Assembly (NCBI GenBank): GCA_016718525.1
Contig: JADKDD010000001.1
Location: 1,178,001-1,242,000 of the forward strand
Direction of reading: 5' to 3'
From: Rhodocyclaceae bacterium
GTDB taxonomy: Bacteria > Pseudomonadota > Gammaproteobacteria > Burkholderiales > Rhodocyclaceae
Length of the DNA stretch: 64,000 nucleotides
The translations under genes and the position numbers were made by a program. The first letter of the stretch is position 1, and every line of letters starts with the position of its first letter. The notes under the pieces are model-generated. The model was not told where the DNA came from. It saw nothing but the letters and a program-made list of their open reading frames with translations, and searched no databases. Of this stretch, positions 37,978 to 46,790 are shown one piece after another.

Positions 37978-39241
37978 TCCAAATCAGGCGAGGATCAAAC
38001 GCATGCGCTGCCAGCATTGTCATTACGACAGCCGCGCCAAAAAACGACGCGCCGATTCCAGGATATATCGTCGCCAGTCCATCCATTCGAACCAGCGCAA
38101 CGAGAATTCCGACCAAGAACACATCAATCATTGACCATGCACCAACCGCTTCAGTAAGTCGATAAAGTAAAGTTCGATCACGCTGCCGCCATGTCGACCC
38201 GCGCTGAACTGAGACAAGTAAAAAAGAAATCGAAGCAATTTTAGTTATCGGGACCACCACACTGGCAAAGAAAACCAAAAGTCCCAAAGGCCAAGCTCCA
38301 TCCTGGATCAAATGCAATACGCCACCCATGATAGTGCTCGGTTCTCCTTGACCAAAGCGAATCACGGTCATAACCGGGAAAATGTTGGCCGGCAACAACA
38401 ACAACGCAGCCGCACTCAGATAAGCCCAGGTTCGCGAAAGACTCGTTGCGGCTTGAGTTTGGTGTAGCTCACTGCCACAACGAGGGCAATCGGCGTGAGT
38501 TCCCTCAACCGGTGTAACTACCAGTAATTCGCAGGTATGGCACTTTGTATATCCCAACGCGAGGGCACTATGGATCGGGCCGGATGGCCGTTCACTTTCC
38601 ACTGTTGGACCCAACAACGGCCAGACGACGGCGGGATCAAAACTCGCGGCAGCGGCGCTTGCGACGACCAGTAAGGCAATAAACGAATAAAAAGCGATGC
38701 CGGGAACAATCATTGCGAGATCTTGCAACTTCAAAATCGATACCAGCAACCCAAGCATGAATACTCCCATCAAGCTCCATGGACTGATGGCCCGTACCAT
38801 ACGCCAGATCGGGGTAGTCCAAGGCAAGCGGAACCCTAAACGTCGCGGCAACAAGAGATACAACATGCCACAGATGGTAAGAAATGGGAACACCACACTT
38901 GTCAGCAATACCAGCAATCCAATTTCAGGCATACCTTGATTTTGCAGGGCGAAACCGCCAGAAATGAGCAGGCTCCGCTCGATACGATCTCCGTACCTCA
39001 GCGCGACGAATGGGAACGTATTTGCCAGTAGAAACAGTATCAATGCGGCCAAGTAAAGTGCCGTAGTCCGATCCAGGCTGTTAGGATTATTGCGATACAA
39101 AAGCGAACCGCAACGGGCACAAAGCGCCCTGCCACCAGCCGGAATTGAAATAATCCGGTGTGCGCCATCGCACGCATGACAAGCGGTCAAGCCATCTGGA
39201 CGGTATCCGCGCAGGGCCAAATGGTCTTGCACTTTACCCAT
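37955..39241 (-). CDS. pqiA: Paraquat-inducible protein A (inner-membrane partner of PqiB)
   Basis: 428 residues with two tandem PqiA domains of four helices each. Both domains have rubredoxin-like zinc cysteine pairs: CHAC and CARC before the first, CHTC and CPRC before the second. Helices include LYLAALILFLLANTFPFVAL and the SPWSLMGVFMLGLLVS and AWSMIDVFLVGILVAL repeats. It is the first gene of the pqiABC, LolA-like, exporter unit. The region upstream is long and likely holds the promoter, but no clear boxes were found. Confidence 0.92.
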   Translation of the reverse strand: MGKVQDHLALRGYRPDGLTACHACDGAHRIISIPAGGRALCARCGSLLYRNNPNSLDRTTALYLAALILFLLANTFPFVALRYGDRIERSLLISGGFALQNQGMPEIGLLVLLTSVVFPFLTICGMLYLLLPRRLGFRLPWTTPIWRMVRAISPWSLMGVFMLGLLVSILKLQDLAMIVPGIAFYSFIALLVVASAAAASFDPAVVWPLLGPTVESERPSGPIHSALALGYTKCHTCELLVVTPVEGTHADCPRCGSELHQTQAATSLSRTWAYLSAAALLLLPANIFPVMTVIRFGQGEPSTIMGGVLHLIQDGAWPLGLLVFFASVVVPITKIASISFLLVSVQRGSTWRQRDRTLLYRLTEAVGAWSMIDVFLVGILVALVRMDGLATIYPGIGASFFGAAVVMTMLAAHAFDPRLIWNGEKSHG

Positions 39242-39726
39242 CGCACATTGGCCACGCGTCCAACGTTCGCGCGGAAATCTGCATCTCGATTACACGTCTG
39301 CCAAGTGGACGAATTCGCATGGTCTATTCTGGTTTGGTTAATTGTGTCGGGGCAATCATAACGGCATGCGACGACAATGCGGTACGAATGTCTACTCCGC
39401 AAGTCGATGCTGGATATTACAAGAAGGGTGATTGTCGACCAGTTTTAACTGCACAGAAAGCTTGCGCCGTCCGTGCCTCCCCGCAGATATGGATCAATAG
39501 ACCTGTAGAGATTGGAGAAATCACGTCATAATAGTGGACGAGGTTCTGATCACGATTCTCCTGAGCAATGCTGTGTTGGTGCGAGCGTACCCTTCGGCGG
39601 CGATCCGTTGAGGAGTCTCGTGTTTATGAACATTGATTTTTTCATCCGCCGTATCGATCTTGGTTCAGTGCCTCGGTTGAACCAGACGCTTAAAGCGTGG
39701 TGAATGACTGACAATCGGAGTTGCAT
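39242..39726. other. Intergenic region between pqiA and the hydrolase-oxidoreductase gene
   Basis: About 485 bp between divergent genes. Short open frames are present but none has a recognisable protein, good codon pattern or ribosome site. GGAG at 39716-39719 is the ribosome site of the next gene. I see no RNA gene, repeat or insertion-sequence end. Confidence 0.6.
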
Positions 39727-41811
39727 ATGAGTTTTTCCTACGAGGCATTCATTGTCATCGGCATGTTTTTCGCCAGCGCCGTGCTGGCAATTTGGTTGAT
39801 ATATGCCCGGACACATCCGGAGCAAATGGCAGCATGGGCCCTCAAAACTGAGCGCCGCCGTAGCGGGATGCGCCTAAATAGCTTGAAAATCAGAGGATTT
39901 ACGATCCCGTATCTGGAAGCTGGTGCGGGTGAGCCGTTGCTGCTGGTCCATGGTTTTGGAGCCGACAAGGATAACTTCACTCGCATCGCGCGCCACCTGA
40001 AGAATGACTTTCGGGTTATTTGTATTGACTTGCCAGGATTCGGTGAAGCGACGCGCGACATCGGTGTGCTTTACGGCATTGACGAACAGGTCGCGCGACT
40101 GCACGCAATCATTCTTCAACTGGATTTGAATCAGGTGCATCTTGGCGGTAACTCAATGGGAGGTTTTATCGTTGCTCAATTCGCAGCAACCTACCCGGAA
40201 ATGGTCAAGAGCGTCTGGCTAATCGATCCGGCCGGCACATTCGCAGCGCACCAATCAGAGATGTTGAAAGCTTATGTTGCCAAAGGAAAGATTCCATTGC
40301 TTGTGGAGCGTGAGGAGGATTTCCCGACACTCATAGATGCTGTCATGTCGAAACCGCCATACTTTCCGCAAGGACTGCGAACTGTGATGGCACGCCGGGC
40401 CGTGAATGATCTCCAATTGCATCGTCAAATTCTCCACCAAATTTCTCACACACCACAGTATCTTGAGCAACGCTATTCCAATCTTGAAACCCCGGCATTG
40501 ATCGTATGGGGAACCGAAGACAAAGTACTGAATCCGCTGGGTGCTGAAACGCTCCGCCGACTATTTTTGAACAGCGAAGTGAAGCTGATGAGCGGCATTG
40601 GTCATCTCCCCATGCTGGAAGCGCCGGAACTCGCTGCAGCTGACTTCCTGAATTTTCAAAAGCGCCTGAGCACGATGCCACGTCGTCGGGGGGTCAAAGA
40701 AAATCGTGAAGTGCCGGCAGCGCAAAATTTGGCAGGCGGCACCTCCGTTGCTGCGGAGGCATCCCGGATTCCAACCGGAGAAAAACGTGCGACTCCCAAT
40801 ATCAATCACCAGTGGTGTTTAAAGCGTCGACCGGTCGGATTGATCGCCCCCGATGATTTTGAATTGCGCGAGGTTCCGATAGCACCGATTGGCGAGGGTC
40901 AGGTCAAGGTTCGAAACGTCTTTTTGTCACTCGATCCGGCCATGCGCGGTTGGTTAATTGATCGGCCGTCCTACGTCGCGCCGGTGCAGATCGGTGAGAT
41001 CATGCGTGGCCTGTGTGTCGGCGTGGTTACCGAGTCAAATAACCCGAATTTCGTTCCCGGCGATTTTGTTCAGGGAATGTTTGGCTGGCAAGAGTATTTC
41101 ATTACCAATTCATCCGGCGATGGCTTGACCAAGTTGCCACCCAGTTCGCTTCCACTTGAAGCAAACCTGGGGTTGTTCGGGCTGGCCGGGATGACTTCCT
41201 ATTTTGGATTACTGGATGTTGGTCAGCCGAAGGAAGGTGAAACACTGCTTGTCTCCGGCGCAGCAGGCTCGGTAGGCTCATTGGTTGGGCAGATCGGCAA
41301 AATAAAGGGCATGCGCGTTGTCGGGATTGCCGGCAGCGAAGAAAAATGCGAGTGGCTGGTCAAGGAGTTGGGCTTTGACGCGGCGGTCAATTACAAAACT
41401 GATGACCTATATGGACAACTCAAGGCTGCGTGTCCATTTGGTGTCGACGTGTATTTCGAAAACGTGGGTGGCCGGGTGCTTGACGAAGCCCTATCCGTGA
41501 TGAATAACTTCGGTCGGATCGTGGTCTGCGGGCTGATCAGCCAGTACAACGCCACCGATGCCGTCCCCGGCCCGTACAATTTCGCGATGACCATTTCCAA
41601 ACGCTTGCGCATTCAAGGATTCGTCGCTCCAGACTACAGCGGCCGCGTCAAAGAAATGATTGGCGAGTTTTCTCATTGGTACTCGGTAGGCAAACTCAAG
41701 TACCGTGTGGATATCGAGCGCGGTTTGGAAATGGCACCAATGGCGATTAACAAGCTATTCAAAGGCGAAAACAGCGGCAAGCTCATCGTCCAGATATCGC
41801 CCGTCCGCTAA
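39727..41811 (+). CDS. Fusion of an alpha/beta hydrolase and a zinc-independent MDR oxidoreductase
   Basis: About 694 residues from ATG 39727, behind GGAG. A membrane anchor at about 8-27 precedes an alpha/beta hydrolase (about 55-315) with LLLVHGFGADKDNF, the nucleophile serine in GGNSMGG and the final histidine in GIGHLPM. A basic, low-complexity linker (about 318-360) leads into a medium-chain reductase of the NADP-dependent prostaglandin/curcumin-reductase type (about 361-694): SLDPAMRGW and SGAAGSVGSLVGQI. The linker contains GGAG and a GTG at the point where the reductase would naturally start, one base out of frame. So one missing G could have merged two genes; a genuine fusion cannot be excluded. 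Confidence 0.8.
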   Translation: MSFSYEAFIVIGMFFASAVLAIWLIYARTHPEQMAAWALKTERRRSGMRLNSLKIRGFTIPYLEAGAGEPLLLVHGFGADKDNFTRIARHLKNDFRVICIDLPGFGEATRDIGVLYGIDEQVARLHAIILQLDLNQVHLGGNSMGGFIVAQFAATYPEMVKSVWLIDPAGTFAAHQSEMLKAYVAKGKIPLLVEREEDFPTLIDAVMSKPPYFPQGLRTVMARRAVNDLQLHRQILHQISHTPQYLEQRYSNLETPALIVWGTEDKVLNPLGAETLRRLFLNSEVKLMSGIGHLPMLEAPELAAADFLNFQKRLSTMPRRRGVKENREVPAAQNLAGGTSVAAEASRIPTGEKRATPNINHQWCLKRRPVGLIAPDDFELREVPIAPIGEGQVKVRNVFLSLDPAMRGWLIDRPSYVAPVQIGEIMRGLCVGVVTESNNPNFVPGDFVQGMFGWQEYFITNSSGDGLTKLPPSSLPLEANLGLFGLAGMTSYFGLLDVGQPKEGETLLVSGAAGSVGSLVGQIGKIKGMRVVGIAGSEEKCEWLVKELGFDAAVNYKTDDLYGQLKAACPFGVDVYFENVGGRVLDEALSVMNNFGRIVVCGLISQYNATDAVPGPYNFAMTISKRLRIQGFVAPDYSGRVKEMIGEFSHWYSVGKLKYRVDIERGLEMAPMAINKLFKGENSGKLIVQISPVR

Positions 41812-41821
41812 CGGACAGGCG

Positions 41822-41851
41822 GGAATTCACCGAATGGACTCGATGAATTCC
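41822..41851. terminator. Hairpin between convergent genes
   Basis: GGAATTCA at 41822-41829 pairs with TGAATTCC at 41844-41851, the stem extending with AGG/CTG outside. T-rich sequence (GTTTGTTT) follows on the plus strand. It lies between the stops of the fusion gene and clpB. Confidence 0.55.
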
Positions 41852-41865
41852 TGTTTGTTTCTCCG

Positions 41866-44475
41866 TCAGCCCTTACTGAACGCTATTTGTCCCTTGACCA
41901 GCCCAACCTTCACCATATCTTTCGCACCAAATTTTCCCTCGAGAATTTGCTTGGCCAACGGATTTTCAATGCGCTCCTGAATCGCCCGTTTTAGTGGTCT
42001 GGCGCCAAATACCGGATCAAATCCCGCCTCAGCCAGCAACGCCAAAGCCTCATCCGTGACCTTCAGTTCCATATCGAGTCGTGCCATGCGCCGCTCCAGA
42101 TATTGCAACTGAATACGGGCAATCCCGGCGATATGCTTGGCGTCCAGCGCGTGGAAAACTACGATTTCGTCGATCCGATTGACAAACTCGGGACGGAAAT
42201 GCATTTTCACTTCGCCCATGACTGCCAGCTTGATGATCTGATAGTCATCTCCGGACATCTGCTGGATCATCTGGCTGCCCAAGTTGGAGGTCATGACGAT
42301 GATCGTGTTCTTGAAATCCACCGTACGCCCCTGTCCATCAGTCATACGGCCATCGTCGAGTACTTGCAGCAATACATTGAATACATCCGGATGGGCCTTT
42401 TCGACCTCGTCGAAGAGAATCACTGAATAAGGTTTGCGCCGAACTTGTTCGGTGAGATAGCCACCCTCCTCGTAGCCGACATATCCAGGCGGTGCGCCGA
42501 TCAAGCGCGCGACCGAATGCTTCTCCATGAATTCGCTCATGTCGATCCGAATTAGATGATCTTCAGCATCAAACATGAACTCGGCAAGGGCCTTGCATAA
42601 CTCAGTCTTGCCAACCCCCGTTGGCCCGAGGAAGAGGAATGACCCATAGGGGCGATTCTCGTCAGACAGTCCTGCTCGTGAGCGACGGATGGCATCGGCC
42701 ACCAGGTGCACCGCCTCGTCCTGGCCGACCACTCTGGCGTGCAGGCGGTCTTCCATCTTGAGCAGTTTTTCACGTTCGCCCTGCATCATCTTGCTCACCG
42801 GAATCCCGGTGGCGCGTGACACCACCTCGGCGATTTCCTCTGTGCCAACCTGTGTTCGCAACAGCTTGGCCTTTAACGGCGTGTCGCCAGCACCAACTGG
42901 CTCGCTGGATCGCGAATTGGCCGCGTCGGCCGCTTTGAGCTGCGCCTCCAGTTTTGGTAGCGTGCCGTATTGCAACTCGGCCAACTTGTCGAAGGCACCT
43001 TGACGCTGCAGATCAGCCATCTTCACACGTAGCCGTTCTATCTCTTCCTTGATATGAGTCGTGCCTTGAACCTGGGCCTTTTCAGCCTTCCAGATTTCTT
43101 CCAGGTCAGAATATTCCTTGTCGAGCTTTTTGATCTCGGTTTCGATCAAGGCGAAGCGCTTTTTAGAGGCGTCATCCTTTTCCTTTTTGACTGCCTCGCG
43201 CTCAATCTTCAATTGAATCGAACGGCGCTCCAGCTTGTCCATGATTTCAGGCTTGGAATCAATTTCCATCTTGATCCGTGCCGCCGCCTCATCGATCAAA
43301 TCGATCGCCTTGTCGGGCAGAAAACGGTCGGTGATGTAGCGCTGGGAAAGTTCGGCGGCGGCAACAATGGCCGGATCGGTAATATCGACGCCGTGATGCA
43401 ATTCATACTTTTCCCGCAATCCGCGCAAGATCGCGATCGTCGCCTCGACAGTCGGTTCGTCAACCTGAACCTTCTGGAACCGTCGCTCAAGCGCCGCGTC
43501 CTTCTCAATGTACTTACGGTATTCGTTTAACGTGGTTGCACCGATGCAATGCAACTCGCCACGCGCCAAGGCCGGCTTGAGCATGTTGCCGGCGTCGATC
43601 GCGCCCTCGGCCTTGCCGGCACCGACCATGGTGTGCAGTTCGTCGATAAACAAAATGATCCGGCCTTCGTCCTGCGCCACTTCCTTCAACACGGCTTTAA
43701 GACGTTCCTCAAACTCGCCGCGATACTTCGCGCCGGCCAACAATCCCGCCATGTCCAATACCAGGACGCGCTTTTCCTTCAAGGATTCGGGAACTTCGCC
43801 ATTCACTATGCGTTGTGCCAAGCCTTCGACAATGGCGGTTTTGCCCACCCCCGGTTCGCCTATCAGCACCGGATTGTTCTTGGTACGACGCTGCAGAATC
43901 TGTATTGCCCGGCGAATTTCATCATCGCGCCCGATCACCGGGTCGAGCTTGCCCTGGCGCGCGCGCTCGGTCAGATCGAGACAGTACTTGTTCAGGGCCT
44001 CGCGTTGCCCGTCAGCATCCTGGGAGCCCACATTTTCGCCGCCACGTACCGCTTTGACCGCACTTTCCAAGGCGCGTCGATCAAGTCCGGCCTCTTTCAA
44101 CAATCGACCAGTCTCGCCCTTGTCACTCGCCAGCGCGAGCAGAAACATTTCCGAAGCAATGAACTGATCGCCAGCCTTTTGCGCTTCCTTGTCCGTGACA
44201 TTCAATACATTAGTCAGATCACGTCCAATCGTGACATCACCACCATGATCAACCACGGTCGGTAGTCGCTCCAAAGCCTTGGTCAATGCGGTTTTCAGTC
44301 CGGCGACATTGACGCCGGCACGTGCCAGCAGTGAGCCGGTGCCACCATCGTCCTGATTGAGCAACGCCAGCAACAAGTGCTGTGGCGCAATGAACTGATG
44401 GTCGCCGCCGACAGCCAGGCTTTGGGCATCTGCCAACGCCTGCTGAAATTTGGTAGTCAGTTTGTCGATACGCAT
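41866..44475 (-). CDS. clpB: ATP-dependent disaggregase ClpB
   Basis: 869 residues. Clp-N domain at 1-150; first AAA+ with GEPGVGKT and LFIDELHT; coiled-coil middle domain at about 405-525; second AAA+ with GPTGVGKTE and LFDEVEKAHPD. With DnaK it rescues aggregated proteins after heat stress. Just after the coiled coil, before LLRTQVGTEEIAEVVSRATGIPV, lies the octapeptide VGAGDTPL from a 24-bp repeat (42875-42898). Most ClpB proteins I know are about ten residues shorter at this junction. A sigma-32-like promoter lies upstream. Confidence 0.97.
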   Translation of the reverse strand: MRIDKLTTKFQQALADAQSLAVGGDHQFIAPQHLLLALLNQDDGGTGSLLARAGVNVAGLKTALTKALERLPTVVDHGGDVTIGRDLTNVLNVTDKEAQKAGDQFIASEMFLLALASDKGETGRLLKEAGLDRRALESAVKAVRGGENVGSQDADGQREALNKYCLDLTERARQGKLDPVIGRDDEIRRAIQILQRRTKNNPVLIGEPGVGKTAIVEGLAQRIVNGEVPESLKEKRVLVLDMAGLLAGAKYRGEFEERLKAVLKEVAQDEGRIILFIDELHTMVGAGKAEGAIDAGNMLKPALARGELHCIGATTLNEYRKYIEKDAALERRFQKVQVDEPTVEATIAILRGLREKYELHHGVDITDPAIVAAAELSQRYITDRFLPDKAIDLIDEAAARIKMEIDSKPEIMDKLERRSIQLKIEREAVKKEKDDASKKRFALIETEIKKLDKEYSDLEEIWKAEKAQVQGTTHIKEEIERLRVKMADLQRQGAFDKLAELQYGTLPKLEAQLKAADAANSRSSEPVGAGDTPLKAKLLRTQVGTEEIAEVVSRATGIPVSKMMQGEREKLLKMEDRLHARVVGQDEAVHLVADAIRRSRAGLSDENRPYGSFLFLGPTGVGKTELCKALAEFMFDAEDHLIRIDMSEFMEKHSVARLIGAPPGYVGYEEGGYLTEQVRRKPYSVILFDEVEKAHPDVFNVLLQVLDDGRMTDGQGRTVDFKNTIIVMTSNLGSQMIQQMSGDDYQIIKLAVMGEVKMHFRPEFVNRIDEIVVFHALDAKHIAGIARIQLQYLERRMARLDMELKVTDEALALLAEAGFDPVFGARPLKRAIQERIENPLAKQILEGKFGAKDMVKVGLVKGQIAFSKG
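42875..42898 (-). repeat. 24-bp intragenic repeat, copy 7 (clpB)
   Basis: Matches 22 of 24 consensus positions. It is in sense orientation and read VGAGDTPL, at the junction of the ClpB coiled coil and the second ATPase domain. Confidence 0.9.
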
Positions 44476-44520
44476 AGTGCGGAGCCTTTCGATTAAAGTG
44501 TGTTACTGCCTTCATTCGCT

Positions 44521-44548
44521 AAGTGAGGCAAAATCACAGAATTTCAAG
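44521..44548 (-). promoter_or_regulatory. Sigma-32-like heat-shock promoter of clpB
   Basis: On the minus strand, CTTGAAA (44542-44548) is a perfect sigma-32 -35 box. Thirteen bases later CCTCACTT (44521-44528) approximates the -10 consensus. This lies about 45 bp before the clpB start, as expected for a heat-shock gene. Confidence 0.6.
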
Positions 44549-44708
44549 CCACGTGAACCGCTAACTGGATAAGGGTCAAGTCCGAACATGAGCAACAACA
44601 AGCCAAACTTGGCATCTAATACCAATGACGGAACCACCTCGCGAGCAAACCCGACGGTGATTTTGGCCGCCCGGGGACGCCGCACAGCTCGTTTCGGCTG
44701 AGCAATCC

Positions 44709-46253
44709 ATGACCTATATCCTTGCTCTCGATCAAGGGACCACCAGCTCGCGCGCCCTTTTGTTTGATCGCCACGGTACCGTGCGCGGTGTCGCGCAACG
44801 CGAATTCCCGCAACATTTTCCGCAGCCCGGCTGGGTCGAGCATGATGCCAGTGAAATTTGGCAGAGCCAACTTGCGGTTGCCCGCGAGGTCCTGGCCAAA
44901 TTCAGTGTCGCAGCGACCGAGATTGCGGCCATCGGTATCACCAATCAGCGTGAGACCACTGTAGTTTGGGATCGCGCATCGGGAGTGCCAATTGCGCCGG
45001 CCATTGTTTGGCAAGACCGGCGCACTGCCAGCGCCTGCAGCCAGCTCAAAGCCAACGGTGCTGAAGCAGTCTTCCGAAAAAAGACCGGCCTGCTTTTGGA
45101 CCCCTATTTTTCCGGTACAAAACTCGCGTGGCTGCTTGACCACGTCCCCGGTGCTCGCGTTCGCGCTGAGCGCGGTGAACTGGCATTCGGCACAATTGAT
45201 AGTTGGCTAATCTGGAACTTGACCGATGGTGCGGTCCACGTCACCGACGCCAGCAACGCTTCACGTACCCTGTTGTTGAACATTCATACCGGCGCGTGGG
45301 ACGACGAGTTGCTGACTTTACTGAATATTCCGCCTGATATTCTGCCGCGTGTCTGCGCCAGCAGTGAAATTGTTGGCGAAACTGCTGCACACTGCTTAGG
45401 CAATGCGGTCCCGATTGCGGGCATCGCCGGTGATCAACAGGCTGCCACTTTTGGGCAAGCCTGCCTGCAACCAGGCATGGCCAAAAATACCTATGGGACC
45501 GGCTGTTTCATGCTGATGAACACCGGAACCACGCCGGTTGACTCGGCGCACCGGTTGTTGACCACCATTGCGTGGCAACGGCGGGTCACCAGCACCAACT
45601 CACAGGCTGGCAATGAGATCACCTATGCCCTCGAGGGCAGCGTGTTCATGGCTGGAGCGATTGTGCAGTGGCTGCGGGACGGCCTTGGCGTCATCGCCAG
45701 CGCAGCCGAAATAGAAGCCCTCGCAGCCAGCGTCCCGAGCAGTGAAGGAGTCGTTCTGGTACCAGCCTTTGCCGGCCTTGGCGCACCATGGTGGGCCGCC
45801 GATGCGCGCGCCACGCTATCGGGCATGACACGCGGTACAACACGCGCGCATCTCGCCCGCGCAGTGCTCGATGCAATTACTTGTCAAACAGTGGACGTAT
45901 TGCAGGCAATGGAAAAGGATAGTCGTGTTCCATTAACTGAGCTGCGCGTCGACGGCGGTGCTGCGAACAATGATCTGTTGATGCAATTGCAAGCCGATCT
46001 GCTTGGGGTTCCCGTGGTACGCCCGAAAGTCACGGAAACGACCGCTCTGGGTGTGGCATATCTGGCGGGATTGGCTGTCGCCATGTGGCCGAACACAGAA
46101 GAACTGGCAGCACACTGGCAACTGGATCGCCGCTTTGAACCGCAAATGTCGGCGTCGCAGCGTGGCGAGATTTTGTCCCGCTGGCACGAAGCCGTCCGGC
46201 ATACTATCGAGTGGAACGAACCGTCGTCACGCAACGCCAAACTCTATATTTAG
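44709..46253 (+). CDS. glpK: Glycerol kinase
   Basis: Phosphorylates glycerol to glycerol-3-phosphate. 514 residues. FGGY kinase motifs: DQGTTSSRA at residue 7, GITNQRETTVVWD near 80, the DASNASRT segment, GIAGDQQAATFGQ and the C-terminal VDGGAANNDLLMQ. An unusual stretch, RRVTSTNS, sits between TTIAW and ITYALEGSVF; E. coli GlpK has about nine residues fewer there. This is an antisense copy of the 24-bp repeat (45577-45600). No glpF or glpD neighbour is seen; phasin follows 9 bp later, behind AGGAGG. Confidence 0.96.
   Translation: MTYILALDQGTTSSRALLFDRHGTVRGVAQREFPQHFPQPGWVEHDASEIWQSQLAVAREVLAKFSVAATEIAAIGITNQRETTVVWDRASGVPIAPAIVWQDRRTASACSQLKANGAEAVFRKKTGLLLDPYFSGTKLAWLLDHVPGARVRAERGELAFGTIDSWLIWNLTDGAVHVTDASNASRTLLLNIHTGAWDDELLTLLNIPPDILPRVCASSEIVGETAAHCLGNAVPIAGIAGDQQAATFGQACLQPGMAKNTYGTGCFMLMNTGTTPVDSAHRLLTTIAWQRRVTSTNSQAGNEITYALEGSVFMAGAIVQWLRDGLGVIASAAEIEALAASVPSSEGVVLVPAFAGLGAPWWAADARATLSGMTRGTTRAHLARAVLDAITCQTVDVLQAMEKDSRVPLTELRVDGGAANNDLLMQLQADLLGVPVVRPKVTETTALGVAYLAGLAVAMWPNTEELAAHWQLDRRFEPQMSASQRGEILSRWHEAVRHTIEWNEPSSRNAKLYI
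45577..45600 (-). repeat. 24-bp intragenic repeat, copy 8 (glpK)
   Basis: Matches 22 of 24 consensus positions. It is antisense to glpK and read RRVTSTN, in a loop before the conserved YALEGSVF of glycerol kinases. Confidence 0.9.
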
Positions 46254-46262
46254 GAGGAATCC

Positions 46263-46763
46263 ATGATCATGGAAACGGACAAATTCAGCGAACTGCACCG
46301 GAAGAACATGGAAATGGCAATGCGACTTGCCAAGGCTTCCATCGACAATACGCAACGTGTGATGGCGCTTCAGTCCCAACTCGCCAAATCGCTGTATGAC
46401 ATTAGCGTCAAAAGCGCGAAGGCTCAGGCCAAGGTCAAAAATCCGAAGGACTTACTGCAACTCCAAACCGAGTACGCAAGAGAAACAACGCAACGCGTGC
46501 TGGAAATGGCCGGCAAAGTTGCTGACATCGGAAACGCAGCGCGGGCAGATTTCTCACAAGTGCTCGCCGAGCAGTTGGTCAGTGGCAAAGAAGACTTTAT
46601 GGACAGCCTTCAAAAAATCATGGCAAAACTGCCAAATCGCATACCAGGCGTTTCTGCTGCCATAGAACAGGCCATGGCAGCGGCGAACTCCGCCTTTGAG
46701 CAAATCAGCAAAGTGTCCTCGGCGGCAATGGGGCGAACACGAAAACCCAAAGCGTCAAAATAG
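46263..46763 (+). CDS. Phasin family protein
   Basis: 166 residues, almost entirely helical, starting at ATG 46263 behind a strong AGGAGG. Typical phasin features: amphipathic helices with NTQRVMALQSQLAKS, the NPKDLLQLQTEYARETTQ segment, and a basic Ala/Lys-rich tail (GRTRKPKASK). Phasins coat polyhydroxyalkanoate granules; no pha synthesis genes are in this window. It is probably expressed with glpK, 9 bp upstream. Confidence 0.88.
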   Translation: MIMETDKFSELHRKNMEMAMRLAKASIDNTQRVMALQSQLAKSLYDISVKSAKAQAKVKNPKDLLQLQTEYARETTQRVLEMAGKVADIGNAARADFSQVLAEQLVSGKEDFMDSLQKIMAKLPNRIPGVSAAIEQAMAAANSAFEQISKVSSAAMGRTRKPKASK

Positions 46764-46790
46764 CGGCACCGCTCAGGCTGACGTGCGCTG

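Noticed and set aside
39242..39726. Possible small gene or RNA in the pqiA upstream region
   Set aside because: Short frames have no ribosome site or recognisable product and no stable structure stood out.
39913..39936. AGCTGGTGCGGGTGAGCC in the alpha/beta hydrolase as a repeat copy
   Set aside because: It encodes EAGAGEPLLLVHG, a native block of the hydrolase fold; the 3' half does not match.
43549..44265. 238-codon open frame opposite clpB
   Set aside because: A shadow of the high-quality clpB frame, with no recognisable protein.
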